Positions 27,853 through 39,723 of a stretch of 64,000 bases of DNA are shown here, piece by piece. Location: contig NZ_VEDO01000002.1 of the NCBI RefSeq assembly GCF_007677875.1, positions 372,001 to 436,000 of the forward strand. Direction: 5' to 3'. Positions within the stretch are counted from its first letter, which is position 1, and every line of letters starts with the position of its first letter. The position numbers and the translations under genes are program-made. The notes under the pieces are model-generated. The model saw nothing but the letters and a program-made list of their open reading frames with translations. It was not told the DNA's origin and did no database searches. This DNA is from Variovorax boronicumulans. GTDB taxonomy: Bacteria > Pseudomonadota > Gammaproteobacteria > Burkholderiales > Burkholderiaceae_C.

Positions 27853-28788
27853 ATGAAACGACTGAGTTCATCAGAAATTCATATGCTCAACCGCCGCGAA
27901 CTGGCCTTGTTGCGTGCCATGTACCAGCACGCCACCGTCACCGCAGCGGCGGCCAGCGTGCACATGAGCCAGCCCGCGGCCAGCGCCCTGTTGCGCAACC
28001 TGGAGACACGGCTGGGCTTCGCGCTGTTCAGCCGCGACCAGCGCCGTTTGCAGCTGACCAGCCAGGCACGCGCGCTGGTGCCCGAGGTGCTGAACGCACT
28101 GTCGGCGCTGGATGCGGTGGACCGACTGGCCGGTGACATCCGCAGGGGCGCGACCGCACGGCTGAACGTGGGGGCGGTCGCCGTGGCGGCCAGCGTGCTG
28201 CTGCCCCATGCGCTGGCGCCGGTGCGCCGCGCCCATCCCCAGCTGGCGCTCACGGTGCGCGCCGGCACGGCGCTGGAGATCACGGACATGGCGGCCGACC
28301 ACCGCATCGACCTGGGCATCGTGATCGCGGGGGCAGCCGCCACTGGCGAACGCGTCGTGCGGGAGCGGCTGGCTCCGCTGGGGCTGTATGCGGTGGTCCA
28401 TCCCGACCATGCCCTTGCAGGCAGGCGCGCGGCGCTGCGCTGGGCCGATGTGGCCGATCAGGACCTGATCGTGCTGTCCCCGTTGCTCCCGGCGGGCCTG
28501 GCGACCCAGCAGGCCATGGCTGCTGCGGAGATGCACGGCCGGTCCTTGATGGAGGTGTCGCAATCTTTCGCCGCCTGCGCATTCGCGGCCCAGGGCCTGG
28601 GCGTGGCCGTGGTGGAGACACTGGGCGCGCGGCACGCCCGGCATCTGGGGCTGGTCGCCCGTCCGCTGCAGGTGCTGGACGATCCGGAGCTGGCCCTGGT
28701 CTTTCCGCGCGACAAGCCTCTGGAGGGCGCAGGCGCGCTGTTGCGGCAGACGCTGCAGACCGCTGCGGCGGAACTGCTGCGCCCCTGA
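27853..28788 (+). CDS. LysR-family transcriptional regulator
   Basis: 311 residues. The N-terminal winged helix is NRRELALLRAMYQHATVTAA...MSQPAASALLRNLE, followed by the type 2 periplasmic-binding-like effector domain. Neither the first ATG nor the ATG at 27883 has a ribosome site; the latter gives a more usual N-terminus (MLNRREL) and a longer divergent gap. It is divergent from the enolase-superfamily/Bug pair and is its likely activator. Confidence 0.88.
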   Translation: MKRLSSSEIHMLNRRELALLRAMYQHATVTAAAASVHMSQPAASALLRNLETRLGFALFSRDQRRLQLTSQARALVPEVLNALSALDAVDRLAGDIRRGATARLNVGAVAVAASVLLPHALAPVRRAHPQLALTVRAGTALEITDMAADHRIDLGIVIAGAAATGERVVRERLAPLGLYAVVHPDHALAGRRAALRWADVADQDLIVLSPLLPAGLATQQAMAAAEMHGRSLMEVSQSFAACAFAAQGLGVAVVETLGARHARHLGLVARPLQVLDDPELALVFPRDKPLEGAGALLRQTLQTAAAELLRP

Positions 28789-28798
28789 GCCACGGGAC

Positions 28799-29395
28799 TC
28801 AGTGCTTGCCGTTGCCCGACATCAGCTTGTCGGTGTAGGCGATGGCCATGGCCGACAGCAGGAACGCGATGTGGATCACGGTCTGCGCGATGAGCACCTT
28901 CTCGCTGTAGTTGTCGGCGTTGATGAAGGTTTTGAGCAGGTGGATGGAGCTGATGCCGATGATGGACATGGCCAGCTTGACCTTGAGCACCGAGGCGTTG
29001 ACGTGGCTCAGCCACTCGGGCTGGTCCTCGTGGCCTTCCAGGTTCATGCGGCTCACGAAGGTCTCGTAGCCGCCCACGATGACCATGATCAGGAGGTTGG
29101 AGATCATGACCACGTCGATCAGCGCCAGCACCACCAGCATGATCACGGTCTCGTTGAGCGAGGTGATGGGCGCGTCGGTCTTGTAGCCGATGCTGTTGAT
29201 GAGGGCCTGCAGCGCGGTCTGGCTGCCGAAGGCGGCCTCGACCAGGTGCGTGAGCTCGACCAGGAAATGCACCACGTAAACCGCCTGCGCCACGATCAGG
29301 CCCAGGTACAGGGGCAGCTGCAGCCAGCGGCTGGCGAAGATCAGCTTGGGCAGGGGACGCATCGGGGAGCGGCTGGACAGGTTCTGGTCAGACAT
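28799..29395 (-). CDS. yqhA: YqhA/UPF0114-family inner-membrane protein
   Basis: 198 residues. Helices lie near residues 20-45 ([20 protein letters not shown]), 85-115 ([26 protein letters not shown]), 145-160 and 170-190. The segment [20 protein letters not shown] is characteristic of the family. Function is not established; it is often near stress genes. The start is chosen at MSDQNL. TACAAT on this strand, about 30 bases upstream, is a good -10 element. Confidence 0.85.
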   Translation of the reverse strand: MSDQNLSSRSPMRPLPKLIFASRWLQLPLYLGLIVAQAVYVVHFLVELTHLVEAAFGSQTALQALINSIGYKTDAPITSLNETVIMLVVLALIDVVMISNLLIMVIVGGYETFVSRMNLEGHEDQPEWLSHVNASVLKVKLAMSIIGISSIHLLKTFINADNYSEKVLIAQTVIHIAFLLSAMAIAYTDKLMSGNGKH

Positions 29396-29540
29396 GGAAG
29401 GGCGCAAAAGCGGGGACGCGCGATTGTAGGGATTGCCCGTACCCGCAAAATGAAGGCGGGGTGTCACCTGTCAGCCTGCTGTAAACGCCGGCTTCCACAG
29501 TCCACGCCGCTTTGCACCCATCACAAGAGGAGACAGATCC

Positions 29541-31526
<1,986 letters not shown>

Positions 31527-31609
31527 TCCAGGCGCGCCGCAGGCGCGGGCGCGTAGCGCTTGCAGGGTTTGACGGCACTCATATCGCCGCAGGCCATGTG
31601 ATGTGCCGG

Positions 31610-31651
31610 CAGAATCCGGCCATCCTCGACCAGCTGGCCCAGTCCAACTGA
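31610..31651 (+). pseudogene. Displaced native acs C-terminal tail
   Basis: CAG through TGA encodes [13 protein letters not shown], matching the functional tail at 11 of 13 residues, but in a different frame from the acs gene. Codons are GC-rich (CCG, GCC, CTC, GAC, CAG, CTG), like the rest of acs, so this is probably the original end, pushed 125 bases downstream by the insertion. It has no start codon and is not expressed as a separate protein. Confidence 0.8.
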
Positions 31652-31652
31652 A

Positions 31653-32267
31653 TCAGGCGCGTTCGGGGATCGGTCCGTCCAGTTCGTTCGCACGCGCCGC
31701 CGCCGGGCGGTTGCGGTGCAGGTCGACGAAGCGCGTGAACGCGGGCAGCGCCGGCAGCAGCTGGAACTGCAGGTACCAGCCGATGTAGGCCGAGACCAAG
31801 AGGTCGGCGGCCGTGAAGTGCTCACCCGCCAGGTGGTCGCGGCCATCGACGGCGCCGGCCAGCGTCTGCACCAGGTCTTCTTCGGTGCCGAAGCCGGCCA
31901 TGCCGGGATCGGGCAGCTGGACGCCGGTGGACTTGGCCACCATGAGCTGCTCCAGCGGCCCCATGAAGCTGATCCAGCGGTAGTAGGGGCCGCGCGCCGG
32001 GCTGCCCGCGGGCGGCGCGAGTTTTTTCTCGGGCACGAGGTCGGCCAGGTACATGCAGATGGCGGCGTTCTCGGTCACCACGGTGTCGCCGTGGCGGATC
32101 GCCGGCACTTTCCCCATGGGGTTGATGGCGCGGTAGGCGGGCGCCTTCATGCTGGTGCCGTATTCCAGGATTTCGGTCTGGTACGGCAGGCCGGTTTCCT
32201 CCAGCATCCAGCGCGTGACGCGGGCGCGCGACATGGGGTTGGTGTAGAAGGTCAGTGCGGTGTTCAT
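31653..32267 (-). CDS. Glutathione S-transferase family protein
   Basis: 204 residues. The thioredoxin-like N-domain (TFYTNPMSRARVTRWMLEE, cis-Pro in GKVPAIRHGD, ENAAICMYLAD) is followed by a helical C-domain with DLLVSAYIGWYL. The Ser in NPMSRARV occupies the usual activating position. The gene converges on acs: its stop lies one base past the displaced acs tail. AAAGG lies upstream of the ATG. The substrate is unknown. Confidence 0.9.
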   Translation of the reverse strand: MNTALTFYTNPMSRARVTRWMLEETGLPYQTEILEYGTSMKAPAYRAINPMGKVPAIRHGDTVVTENAAICMYLADLVPEKKLAPPAGSPARGPYYRWISFMGPLEQLMVAKSTGVQLPDPGMAGFGTEEDLVQTLAGAVDGRDHLAGEHFTAADLLVSAYIGWYLQFQLLPALPAFTRFVDLHRNRPAAARANELDGPIPERA

Positions 32268-32319
32268 CTTGCGGAGCCTTTCGTTAGAGGGAGCGGCACC
32301 AGTGTCGCGGGGGAGGGTG

Positions 32320-33033
32320 TCAGCTTTTGTCAGCAGGGTTCATGTGGCGCGCGTGGCCCATCTGCACACTCCAGCGGCGGATCAGCAGGTGGCGGCGTTC
32401 GCGATAGCGCTCGCCCGTGTCGGCGAGGCCCTGCACGCGGTCGGCGCGGAAGTGCCGAAAATCCTGCCGCAGCTCGCACCAGGCCGCGACCAGCCGCGCC
32501 TGGTCGAAGAAGGCCAGCGCGAACGGCCACACGCGCCGCCGCGTGGTCCGGCCAGCCTCGTCCAGGTAGTCGAGCCACACGGCATGCTCGGCCCGCACGG
32601 CCTGGCGCAGCGCCGGCAGCCAGGGGGTGGTGGGGTACGGGGCCGCGCGCGGCGGCACGAACAGGCCGCTGGTCTCCACGGCCAGGCGCAGCGGCTCGGG
32701 CAGCGTGGTGCCGATGCGGTTGATGACGCCCTGGGCGGCTTGCGCCAGCGCCGGGTCGGCGGACTGGCTGGCCACCCAGCGTGCGCCCAGCACCAGGGCT
32801 TCGAGTTCTTCTTCGCTGAACATCAGCGGCGGCAGCGTGAAGCCGGGCCGCAGCACATAACCCACGCCGGGATCGCCCTCGATGCGCGCGCCCTGTTCGC
32901 GCAGCGTGGCGATGTCGCGGTACAGCGTCCGCAGGCTGATGCCGGCCTGGGCCGCCAGCTGCGGGCCGGGCCGTGGCCGGCGGTGGGCGCGCAGGAGTTC
33001 CAGCAGGTGCAGCAGGCGGGCGGCTCGCGACAT
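32320..33033 (-). CDS. YafY-type HTH/WYL-domain transcriptional regulator
   Basis: 237 residues. An N-terminal DeoR-like helix-turn-helix (QLAAQAGISLRTLYRDIATLREQG) precedes the WYL-type domain with HAVWLDYLDEAG and FALAFFDQARLVAAWCELR. Such proteins sense ligands or nucleic acids and often repress nearby genes; the glutathione transferase gene 52 bases downstream is a likely cotranscribed partner. The start lacks a ribosome site, but TACACT lies six bases before the ATG, suggesting a leaderless mRNA. Confidence 0.87.
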   Translation of the reverse strand: MSRAARLLHLLELLRAHRRPRPGPQLAAQAGISLRTLYRDIATLREQGARIEGDPGVGYVLRPGFTLPPLMFSEEELEALVLGARWVASQSADPALAQAAQGVINRIGTTLPEPLRLAVETSGLFVPPRAAPYPTTPWLPALRQAVRAEHAVWLDYLDEAGRTTRRRVWPFALAFFDQARLVAAWCELRQDFRHFRADRVQGLADTGERYRERRHLLIRRWSVQMGHARHMNPADKS

Positions 33034-33072
33034 GGTGGCAGTGTAGGCAGGCGTGCGTGTGGTGAAGGCCCA

Positions 33073-33099
33073 CAAAAAAGCCCGCGGCGCGGCGGGCTT
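33073..33099 (-). terminator. Rho-independent terminator of the cytochrome c gene
   Basis: On the minus strand AAGCCCGC, six-base loop, GCGGGCTT, then a T-run. It lies 21 bases after the cytochrome stop codon. Confidence 0.85.
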
Positions 33100-33120
33100 C
33101 TGGCGCGAGGCGGGGCGTAC

Positions 33121-33432
33121 TCAGTTCAGGCTCAACACCCAGGCCGCCAGCTTCTTGGCATCGGCCTCGTTGACCTGCGGGTTCGCGGGCATCGGCACCG
33201 GGCCCCAGACGCCCGAGCCGCCCTTCTGGATCTTGACGGCCAGCTTGTCGGCCGCGCTGCCGTCGCCCTTGTACTTGGCGGCGATGTCCTTGTAGGCCGG
33301 GCCGACCAGCTTCTTGTCGACGGCGTGGCAGGCCATGCAGTTCTTGGACTTGGCCAGCGCTTCGTCGGCCCAGCTCGGCAGGGCCAGCACACCGCCTGCG
33401 AGCAGCACGGCGCCGAGCAACACTTGTTTCAT
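33121..33432 (-). CDS. Class I cytochrome c (c551/c-552 type)
   Basis: 103 residues with a signal peptide (LLGAVLLAGGVLALPSWA). The heme site is CMACH; the axial Met is probably in WGPVPMPAN. The C-terminal helix ends KKLAAWVLSLN. Size and motif order match small periplasmic cytochromes that shuttle electrons to oxidases or reductases. GAGGAAG precedes the ATG. It is transcribed alone with its own terminator. Confidence 0.93.
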   Translation of the reverse strand: MKQVLLGAVLLAGGVLALPSWADEALAKSKNCMACHAVDKKLVGPAYKDIAAKYKGDGSAADKLAVKIQKGGSGVWGPVPMPANPQVNEADAKKLAAWVLSLN

Positions 33433-33525
33433 CGTTCTTCCTCGTGGGGGTTGGGGTACAGTGGTTCGAGCCATTCTAGAGAGCAGGGTTCCCTGGCTCG
33501 CCGAAACACGCACGAGGAGGCCGTC

Positions 33526-33768
33526 ATGTATCTGCTGGGTCTGGGCCTGGTACTTCTGCTGCTCAAGTGGGCGCAGCTGGGCCCGGTCGCCGGCTGGGCC
33601 TGGTGGGTGGTGCTGGCGCCCTTCGGTCTGGCGATCCTGTGGTGGGCCTGGGCCGATGCCTCGGGCTACACCAAGCGCAAGGCCATGGAGCGCGAAGCGG
33701 CGCGCAAGGCCGCCCGCGTCGACCGCCAGCGCGATGCGCTGGGGCTGAACCCCAGGAAGCGGCGCTGA
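33526..33768 (+). CDS. Small Trp-rich membrane protein (TIGR04438-like)
   Basis: 80 residues. Two hydrophobic segments rich in Leu and Trp (LLGLGLVLLLLKWAQLG; WAWWVVLAPFGLAILWWAWAD) are followed by a strongly basic tail (TKRKAMEREAARKAARVDRQR). This is the pattern of the small Trp-rich proteins seen in Burkholderiales. Function unknown. GAGGAGG precedes the ATG. It is divergent from the cytochrome c gene. Confidence 0.85.
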   Translation: MYLLGLGLVLLLLKWAQLGPVAGWAWWVVLAPFGLAILWWAWADASGYTKRKAMEREAARKAARVDRQRDALGLNPRKRR

Positions 33769-33784
33769 GGCCGCGTCCGCCGGA

Positions 33785-35476
33785 TCAGTAGTCGTCCAGC
33801 ACCGCGCCCTTGCTGGCGGTGGAGGCGTTGAACGCGAACTTGGCCTGCACGCCACGCGTGTAGCGCGGCGCGGGCGGCGTCCAGCCCTCGCGGCGCTTGG
33901 CGATCTCGGCCTCGGGCACGTTCAATTCCAGCTTGAGCTGGTGCGCGTCGATCGTGATGGAGTCGCCCTCGTGCACGAAGGCGATGGTGCCGCCGGCCGC
34001 GGCCTCGGGCGCCACGTGGCCGACCACCATGCCCCAGGTGCCGCCGGAGAAACGGCCGTCGGTGATCAGGCCGACGGACTCGCCCAGGCCCGCGCCGATC
34101 AGCGCGCCCGTGGGGGCCAGCATCTCGGGCATGCCGGGGCCTCCCTTGGGCCCCAGGTAGCGCAGCACCATCACGTCGCCGGCCTGGATCTTGCCGTCCA
34201 GAATGGCCTTCAGCGCCGACTGCTCGTCGTCGAACACGCGGGCCGGCCCGGTGATGACGGGGTTCTTGAGACCCGTGATCTTGGCCACGGCGCCCTCGGG
34301 CGACAGGTTGCCCTTGAGGATGGCCAGGTGGCCTTCTGCGTACATGGGGTTGCTGATGGGGCGGATCACGTCCTGGTCGGCGCGCAGCGGCGGCACGTCG
34401 GCCAGCGTTTCGGCGATGGTCTTGCCCGTGATCGTGACGCAGTCGCCGTGCAGCAGGCCCGCGTCCAGCAACACCTTCATGACGGCGGGGATGCCGCCGG
34501 CCTGGTGCAGGTCCACGGCCAGGTACTTGCCGCTGGGCTTCAGGTCGCAGATCACGGGAATCTTCTTGCGCATGCGCTCGAAGTCGTCGATGGACCACTC
34601 CACGCCGGCCGTGTGGGCGATGGCCAGGAAGTGCAGGACGGCGTTGGTGGAGCCGCCCGTGGCCATGATCACGGCCACGGCGTTCTCGATGGCCTTGCGG
34701 GTGACGATGTCGCGCGGCTTCAAGTCCTTCCTGATCGCCTCGATCAGCACCTTGGCCGATTCCTTGGCCGAGTTCTGCTTCTCGTCGTGCGGGTTGGCCA
34801 TGGTGGACGAGTAGGGCAGGCTCATGCCCAGGGCCTCGAAGGCGCTGGACATGGTGTTGGCCGTGTACATGCCGCCGCACGAGCCCGTGCCCGGGATGGC
34901 GCGCTTCTCGATCTCGGTCAGGTCGTGGTCGCTGAGCTTGCCGGCCGCGTTCTCGCCCACGGCCTCGAACACGCTGACGATGTTGAGGTCTTTGCCCTGG
35001 TAGCGGCCTGGCAGGATGGTGCCGCCATAGACGTAGATGGCCGGCACGTTGGCGCGCAGCATGCCCATCATGCCGCCGGGCATGTTCTTGTCGCAGCCGC
35101 CCACCACGAGCACGCCATCCATCCACTGGCCGCCCACGCAGGTCTCGATGCAGTCGGAGATGACTTCGCGGCTGACGAGCGAGTACTTCATGCCCTCGGT
35201 GCCCATGGCCATGCCGTCGGAGATGGTGGGCGTGCCGAACACCTGGGCGTTGCCGCCGGCTTCCTCGATGCCGGCGATGGCCGCGTCGGCCAGCTTCTGC
35301 AGGCCGCTGTTGCACGGCGTGATCGTGCTGTGGCCGTTGGCCACGCCGACCATGGGCTTCTTGAAGTCGCCTTCCTCGTAGCCCATGGCGTAGAACATGG
35401 AGCGGTTGGGTGCGCGCGACTTGCCCTCGGTGATGTTGGCCGAGCGGCGGTTGATCTGGATGGTCTTGGTTTCCAT
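33785..35476 (-). CDS. ilvD: Dihydroxy-acid dehydratase
   Basis: 563 residues. It converts 2,3-dihydroxy-isovalerate (or -methylvalerate) to the 2-oxo acid in branched-chain amino acid synthesis. The Fe-S cysteines are in [18 protein letters not shown] and [13 protein letters not shown]; the catalytic-Ser motif [14 protein letters not shown] is present. The length fits the shorter IlvD form. The start was chosen at METKTIQ. It is divergent from a LysR gene, with a palindrome over its predicted -35 element. Confidence 0.95.
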   Translation of the reverse strand: METKTIQINRRSANITEGKSRAPNRSMFYAMGYEEGDFKKPMVGVANGHSTITPCNSGLQKLADAAIAGIEEAGGNAQVFGTPTISDGMAMGTEGMKYSLVSREVISDCIETCVGGQWMDGVLVVGGCDKNMPGGMMGMLRANVPAIYVYGGTILPGRYQGKDLNIVSVFEAVGENAAGKLSDHDLTEIEKRAIPGTGSCGGMYTANTMSSAFEALGMSLPYSSTMANPHDEKQNSAKESAKVLIEAIRKDLKPRDIVTRKAIENAVAVIMATGGSTNAVLHFLAIAHTAGVEWSIDDFERMRKKIPVICDLKPSGKYLAVDLHQAGGIPAVMKVLLDAGLLHGDCVTITGKTIAETLADVPPLRADQDVIRPISNPMYAEGHLAILKGNLSPEGAVAKITGLKNPVITGPARVFDDEQSALKAILDGKIQAGDVMVLRYLGPKGGPGMPEMLAPTGALIGAGLGESVGLITDGRFSGGTWGMVVGHVAPEAAAGGTIAFVHEGDSITIDAHQLKLELNVPEAEIAKRREGWTPPAPRYTRGVQAKFAFNASTASKGAVLDDY

Positions 35477-35507
35477 CGTGTCTCTCTCGTGGGGAACAGG
35501 GGAGCGC

Positions 35508-35541
35508 GCAGTATGCCAACGATGCCTGATTGGTTCCAATC
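35508..35541 (-). promoter_or_regulatory. ilvD promoter with overlapping palindrome
   Basis: GATTGG-TT-CCAATC (35528-35541) is a perfect inverted repeat. On the minus strand it contains TTGGAA, followed by an 18-base spacer and CATACT, a reasonable -35/-10 pair for ilvD. A regulator binding here, perhaps the divergent LysR protein, would overlap the -35 element. Confidence 0.45.
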
Positions 35542-35573
35542 GCTTTTGCAGCGTTGATTGATATGCTTCGTAT

Positions 35574-36506
35574 ATGAAAAGCTCTGTGTCGCCCGACCTG
35601 CGCGTGTGGCGCCAGTTCGCCGTGCTGGCCGAGGAACTGCACTTCGGCCGCGCGGCGCAGCGCCTGCACATGACGCAACCCCCACTGACACAGGCCATCG
35701 CCCAACTCGAAAAGGGCCTGGGGGTGGCGCTGTTCGAACGCACGCGCCGGCGCGTGGGCATGACGCCGGCCGGCGCGGCATTGCTGCCCGAGGTGCGCGA
35801 ACTGCTGGCCCGGGCCGAAGCCCTGCCGGCGCTGGCGCGGGCGGCGGCCACGGGCGAGCACGGCCGCGTCCGGCTGGCCTTCGTGTCCACCGTGGGGTTC
35901 GCACAGCTGCCGCTGTGGGTGCGCGACTTCCATGCCGAGAGCCCCGGCGTCGCGCTGGAGCTCATGGAGGCCACCGGCGACGTGCAGCTGGACGCCTTCG
36001 CGCGCGGCAGCATCGATGCCGGCCTCATGCTGCACGCGCCGGGCCAGGCGCCGGCGGGGCTGGACAGGCTGGTGGTCGGCGAAGAGCCGCTGGTGCTGGC
36101 GTTGGGCGCGCGCCACGCGCTGGCGCGGCTGGACCCGCTGCCGCTGGCCGCCGTGCTGGCCGAGCCGCTGGTGCTGTTCCCGCGCCGCATCCTGCCGTCG
36201 CTGCACGACGCGGTGGTGGAGATGTACCGCGCCCAGGGCACGGTGCTGCGTGTGGCGCAGGAGGCGATCCAGATGCAGACCATCGTCAACCTGGTCTGGG
36301 GCGGCAACGGCCTGGCCTGGGTGCCGGCCAGCGTGATGCAGTTCCGCCGCGCCGGCGTGGTCTACCGCGAGGCCGCGCAGATGGTCCTGGGCCGCAAGCG
36401 GCCGGTGCTGCCGGTCTGCGAGACCAGCCTGGTCTGGCCGGCCGGGGCGATGTCGCCCGCGCTCGCGCGTTTCGTCGACTTCGTTCGCGCGCGCATCCCG
36501 GGCTGA
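35574..36506 (+). CDS. LysR-family transcriptional regulator
   Basis: 310 residues. The HTH is [29 protein letters not shown], followed by a full effector-binding domain. It resembles regulators of the BenM/CatM size. It has no ribosome-binding site: TATGCT at 35562-35567 is followed by exactly six bases and then the ATG, so the mRNA is probably leaderless. It is divergent from ilvD, with a shared 97-base control region. Confidence 0.9.
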   Translation: MKSSVSPDLRVWRQFAVLAEELHFGRAAQRLHMTQPPLTQAIAQLEKGLGVALFERTRRRVGMTPAGAALLPEVRELLARAEALPALARAAATGEHGRVRLAFVSTVGFAQLPLWVRDFHAESPGVALELMEATGDVQLDAFARGSIDAGLMLHAPGQAPAGLDRLVVGEEPLVLALGARHALARLDPLPLAAVLAEPLVLFPRRILPSLHDAVVEMYRAQGTVLRVAQEAIQMQTIVNLVWGGNGLAWVPASVMQFRRAGVVYREAAQMVLGRKRPVLPVCETSLVWPAGAMSPALARFVDFVRARIPG

Positions 36507-36526
36507 CGGCGCGGTCGGCTCGCCGC

Positions 36527-37432
36527 TCAGTCCAGATGGGGGCGCAGCAGGTCCTCGATCCAGCGGCCGAAGGCCTGCACACGGTCCGCCAGATGGCGGC
36601 GGTGGGGATAGACCAGGTGCACGGGCAGGGGCGGGGGGCACCATGGCGACAGCACTTCGACAAGCGCGCCGCTCTGCAGATGGTCTTGCACGTCGTAGGC
36701 CGGCACCTGGATCAGTCCCATGCCGGCGAGGGCGCACGCGATGTAGGTTTCGACATTGCTGGCGGCGACGTCGCCGGGCAGCATGGCCGAGTGCGTGCGG
36801 CCGTCTTCGGTCCACTCCCAGGGCGCGTAACGGCCACCTGCTGCGGGCGCGTAGTTCACCTGGCGGTGTTCCTGGGCCAACAGCTCGTGCACCGTCCGCG
36901 GCGTGCCATGCCGCGCAAGGTAGCGCGGGCTTGCGCAGCTGAGCACGCAGAAGGATCCCAGCGGGCGCGCTACCAGGCTGCTCGGCGCCAGCGGGCCGAC
37001 GCGCAGCGCACAGTCCACGCCGTCGTGCACGAGGTCGACGGCGCGGTCGCTCGAACCGAGCTCCAGTTCCACACCCGGGTGGCGGGCCACGAAATCGGGC
37101 AGGGCAGGGGCCACCAGCCGGTGGGCGATGCGGCTGGGCACCTCCACGCGCAAGCGCCCCTTGAGCCCATGGCCGGATGCGCTGAACTGTTGTTCCAGGG
37201 CCTCCATGCCGTGGACCAGCGAACGCGCGCGCTCCAGCAGGCTCTCGCCCTCGGCAGTCAGCCGCACCCGCCGGGTAGTTCTGTGCAGCAGGCGCGCGCC
37301 GAGACGCGTTTCCAACTGTTGCAGCGCGCCCGAGACGCTGGCGCGTGGCAGTCCCAGCTGGTCTGCCGCCAGGGTGAAGCTGCTGCACTGCGCGATGCGC
37401 AGAAAAATCCTCAGGTGGTCCAGCCGGTCCAT
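36527..37432 (-). CDS. LysR-family transcriptional regulator
   Basis: 301 residues from MDRLDHLRIF. HTH: SFTLAADQLGLPRASVSGALQQLETRLG. The effector domain follows, of the type that pairs with oxidoreductase operons. It is divergent from the SDR/aldehyde dehydrogenase operon with a 102-base gap that contains an AT-rich segment (TTATCTTGATTG at about 37477) likely to hold the binding site. Its stop faces the other LysR gene's stop 20 bases away. Confidence 0.9.
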   Translation of the reverse strand: MDRLDHLRIFLRIAQCSSFTLAADQLGLPRASVSGALQQLETRLGARLLHRTTRRVRLTAEGESLLERARSLVHGMEALEQQFSASGHGLKGRLRVEVPSRIAHRLVAPALPDFVARHPGVELELGSSDRAVDLVHDGVDCALRVGPLAPSSLVARPLGSFCVLSCASPRYLARHGTPRTVHELLAQEHRQVNYAPAAGGRYAPWEWTEDGRTHSAMLPGDVAASNVETYIACALAGMGLIQVPAYDVQDHLQSGALVEVLSPWCPPPLPVHLVYPHRRHLADRVQAFGRWIEDLLRPHLD

Positions 37433-37534
37433 GATTGTTCGTGATTCCTGGATGGTGTAGACAAGAATGCCGACTTTATCTTGATTGTTTCCAAACATAG
37501 ACTGACCATCCCATTCCATACAAAGGGCTAATCA

Positions 37535-38308
37535 ATGTCTTTTCCCACACTGCAAGGCAAGGTCGCCGTCATCGCTGGCGGAGGCAAGAATCTCGGCGCC
37601 CTGATCGCTGACCAATTCGCTGACGCCGGTGTCAAGGGCCTCGTGCTGCACTACAACAGCGATGGCTCGCGTGCCGAGACCGAAAAGACCGCCGCCGCGC
37701 TGAAGGCCAAGGGCGTGGACGTGTTGACCTTCCAGGGCGATCTTTCGGTGGTCGAGAACAACGTGAAGATGTTCGACCAGGCCGTGGCGCGCTTCGGCGA
37801 GGTCAACGTGGCAATCAATACGGCGGGTGTCGTCATCAAGAAGCCCATCCTGCAGGTCACCGAGGCCGACTACGAAAAGAGCTTCGCGGCCAACTCGAAG
37901 GCAGCGTTTTTCTTCATCCAGCAGGCCGGCCGTGTGCTGGCCGAACGCGGCAGCATCGTGACCATCGTCAGTTCGCTGCTGGCCGCCTACACCGATTCCT
38001 ACGCCGTGTACCCCGGCAGCAAGGCGCCGGTGGAGCACTACACGCGCGCTGCCTCCAAGGAATTCGGCGCCCGCGGCATCAGCGTCAACGCCATCGGACC
38101 GGGCCCCATGGACACGTCGTTCTTCTATGGCCAGGAGTCCAAGGAGGCGGTGGCCTACCACTCCTCGGCCGCCGCACTGTCGGGCTACTCGAAGAAGGGC
38201 CTGACCGACATCGAGGACATCGCCCCGTTCGTCAAGTTCCTGGTGACCGAGGGCTGGTGGATGACCGGCCAGACCATCTTCGTCAACGGCGGCTACACCA
38301 CCCGCTGA
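37535..38308 (+). CDS. Short-chain dehydrogenase/reductase
   Basis: 257 residues. The dinucleotide motif is GGGKNLGA (variant of TGxxxGxG), with NTAG for the usual NNAG, active Tyr and Lys in YPGSKAPVEHY, and C-terminal VNGGYTTR. SDRs interconvert alcohols and carbonyls with NAD(P). It heads an apparent operon with aldehyde dehydrogenase and two small envelope proteins; alcohol-to-acid oxidation would fit. Controlled presumably by the divergent LysR regulator. Confidence 0.9.
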   Translation: MSFPTLQGKVAVIAGGGKNLGALIADQFADAGVKGLVLHYNSDGSRAETEKTAAALKAKGVDVLTFQGDLSVVENNVKMFDQAVARFGEVNVAINTAGVVIKKPILQVTEADYEKSFAANSKAAFFFIQQAGRVLAERGSIVTIVSSLLAAYTDSYAVYPGSKAPVEHYTRAASKEFGARGISVNAIGPGPMDTSFFYGQESKEAVAYHSSAAALSGYSKKGLTDIEDIAPFVKFLVTEGWWMTGQTIFVNGGYTTR

Positions 38309-38342
38309 GCGCTGTGGCACGCGCCGCCAAGGAGGGCCGACC

Positions 38343-39719
38343 ATGAACCGATTCCAACCTGTGTTGGACCGTCAACGGGAATTCTTCTTCAGCGGCGCGA
38401 GCCGGTCCCACGCCTGGCGCATGGACCAGCTCGGACGCATGGAACGCCTGCTGCGCGAGAACCAGCAGGCGCTGTGCGACGCGCTCTACCAGGACTTTCG
38501 CAAGCCACCGTTCGAGCAGCTGTTCGAGATCACGGTGCCGCTGGGCGTCATCGGTTACTACCGCAACAACCTGGCGGATCTGATGGCACCGCAGCCGGTC
38601 GCCATTCCGAAAGGGTTGGAGGCAGCGGGCAACCGCGGCGTGATCCACAAGGAGCCCTACGGCGTCACGCTGGTCATCGGCCCGTTCAACGCGCCCATCC
38701 TGCTGCTGCTCGACCCGGCCATCGCGGCGCTGGCGGCCGGCAACACGGTGGTGCTCAAGCCGGCCAACACCACGCCGCGCGTAGCGGCACTGCTGGCCGA
38801 ACTCGTCCCGCGCTATTTCACGCCCGAGGCCGTGTCCATCGTCACGGGCGGGCGCGAGGAGATCGCCACGCTGCTGGAGCTGCCGTTCGATTTCATCTTC
38901 TTCACCGGCAGCTCCAATGTCGGCAAGGTCGTCATGCGGGCGGCGGCCGAACACCTGACTCCTGTGGTTCTGGAACTCGGCGGCCAGAACCCCACCGTGG
39001 TCGACGAAACCGCCAACCTGGACATCGCGGTGGACCGCATCGCCTGGGGCCATAACGCGATCTCGGGCCAGTGGTGCATCGCCCCGGGCTACGTTTACGT
39101 GCACCGCTCCATTGCCGACGACTTCATCGCGCGGCTCAAGCGATCGCTGACGGCCATGTATGGCACCGACCCGCAGCAAAGCCCGGATTTCGCGCGGATG
39201 ATCAGCACCCACGACACCGAGCGCGTGGCTTCGTACATCCTGCCAGACAAGGTGGTGCACGGAGGCCGCCACGACGTGGCCGACCGTTACGTCGAGCCCA
39301 CCGTGCTCTACCCCTCCACCTGGGACGACCCGGCCATGCAGCAGGAGGTGTTCGGCCCCGTTCTGCCGGTCCTGCCCTACGACGACTTCGACGCCATGGT
39401 GGACACCGTCATGCGCAAGCCCAAATCGCTGGCGGCCTACATCTTCAGCAAGAACCAGGACCACATCGACCGCTTCCTGGGCCGCGTCTCGTTCGGCGGC
39501 GGTTGCGTGAACCAGACCAACCTGCACTGCTGGATCGACAGCCTGCCATTCGGCGGCGTCGGCTACTCGGGCATGGGCAAGTACTACGGCAAGGCCGGCT
39601 TCGATGCCTTGTCCAACACCAAGGCCATGCTGCTGGGCAACCCCGACCAGGTGCTCGACGTGTTCCCGCCCTACGCGGGTAAGGACATCGCGAAGAACCT
39701 GTCGGTCTTCTCGGAGTGA
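38343..39719 (+). CDS. Aldehyde dehydrogenase (coniferyl-aldehyde/class 3-like)
   Basis: 458 residues, shorter than the 490-residue class, as for fatty/coniferyl aldehyde dehydrogenases. NAD site FFTGSSNVGKVV, general base Glu211 in VLELGGQNP and nucleophile Cys245 in SGQWCIAPGYV are intact. The C-terminal FGGVGYSGMGKYYGKAGFD is typical of the class. AAGGAGG precedes the ATG. It probably oxidises the aldehyde formed by the preceding SDR enzyme. Confidence 0.93.
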   Translation: MNRFQPVLDRQREFFFSGASRSHAWRMDQLGRMERLLRENQQALCDALYQDFRKPPFEQLFEITVPLGVIGYYRNNLADLMAPQPVAIPKGLEAAGNRGVIHKEPYGVTLVIGPFNAPILLLLDPAIAALAAGNTVVLKPANTTPRVAALLAELVPRYFTPEAVSIVTGGREEIATLLELPFDFIFFTGSSNVGKVVMRAAAEHLTPVVLELGGQNPTVVDETANLDIAVDRIAWGHNAISGQWCIAPGYVYVHRSIADDFIARLKRSLTAMYGTDPQQSPDFARMISTHDTERVASYILPDKVVHGGRHDVADRYVEPTVLYPSTWDDPAMQQEVFGPVLPVLPYDDFDAMVDTVMRKPKSLAAYIFSKNQDHIDRFLGRVSFGGGCVNQTNLHCWIDSLPFGGVGYSGMGKYYGKAGFDALSNTKAMLLGNPDQVLDVFPPYAGKDIAKNLSVFSE

Positions 39720-39723
39720 ACAC

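Noticed and set aside
31610-31651. The second acs-like tail as a separate small gene
   Set aside because: No start codon or ribosome site; it encodes only the last 13 acs residues.
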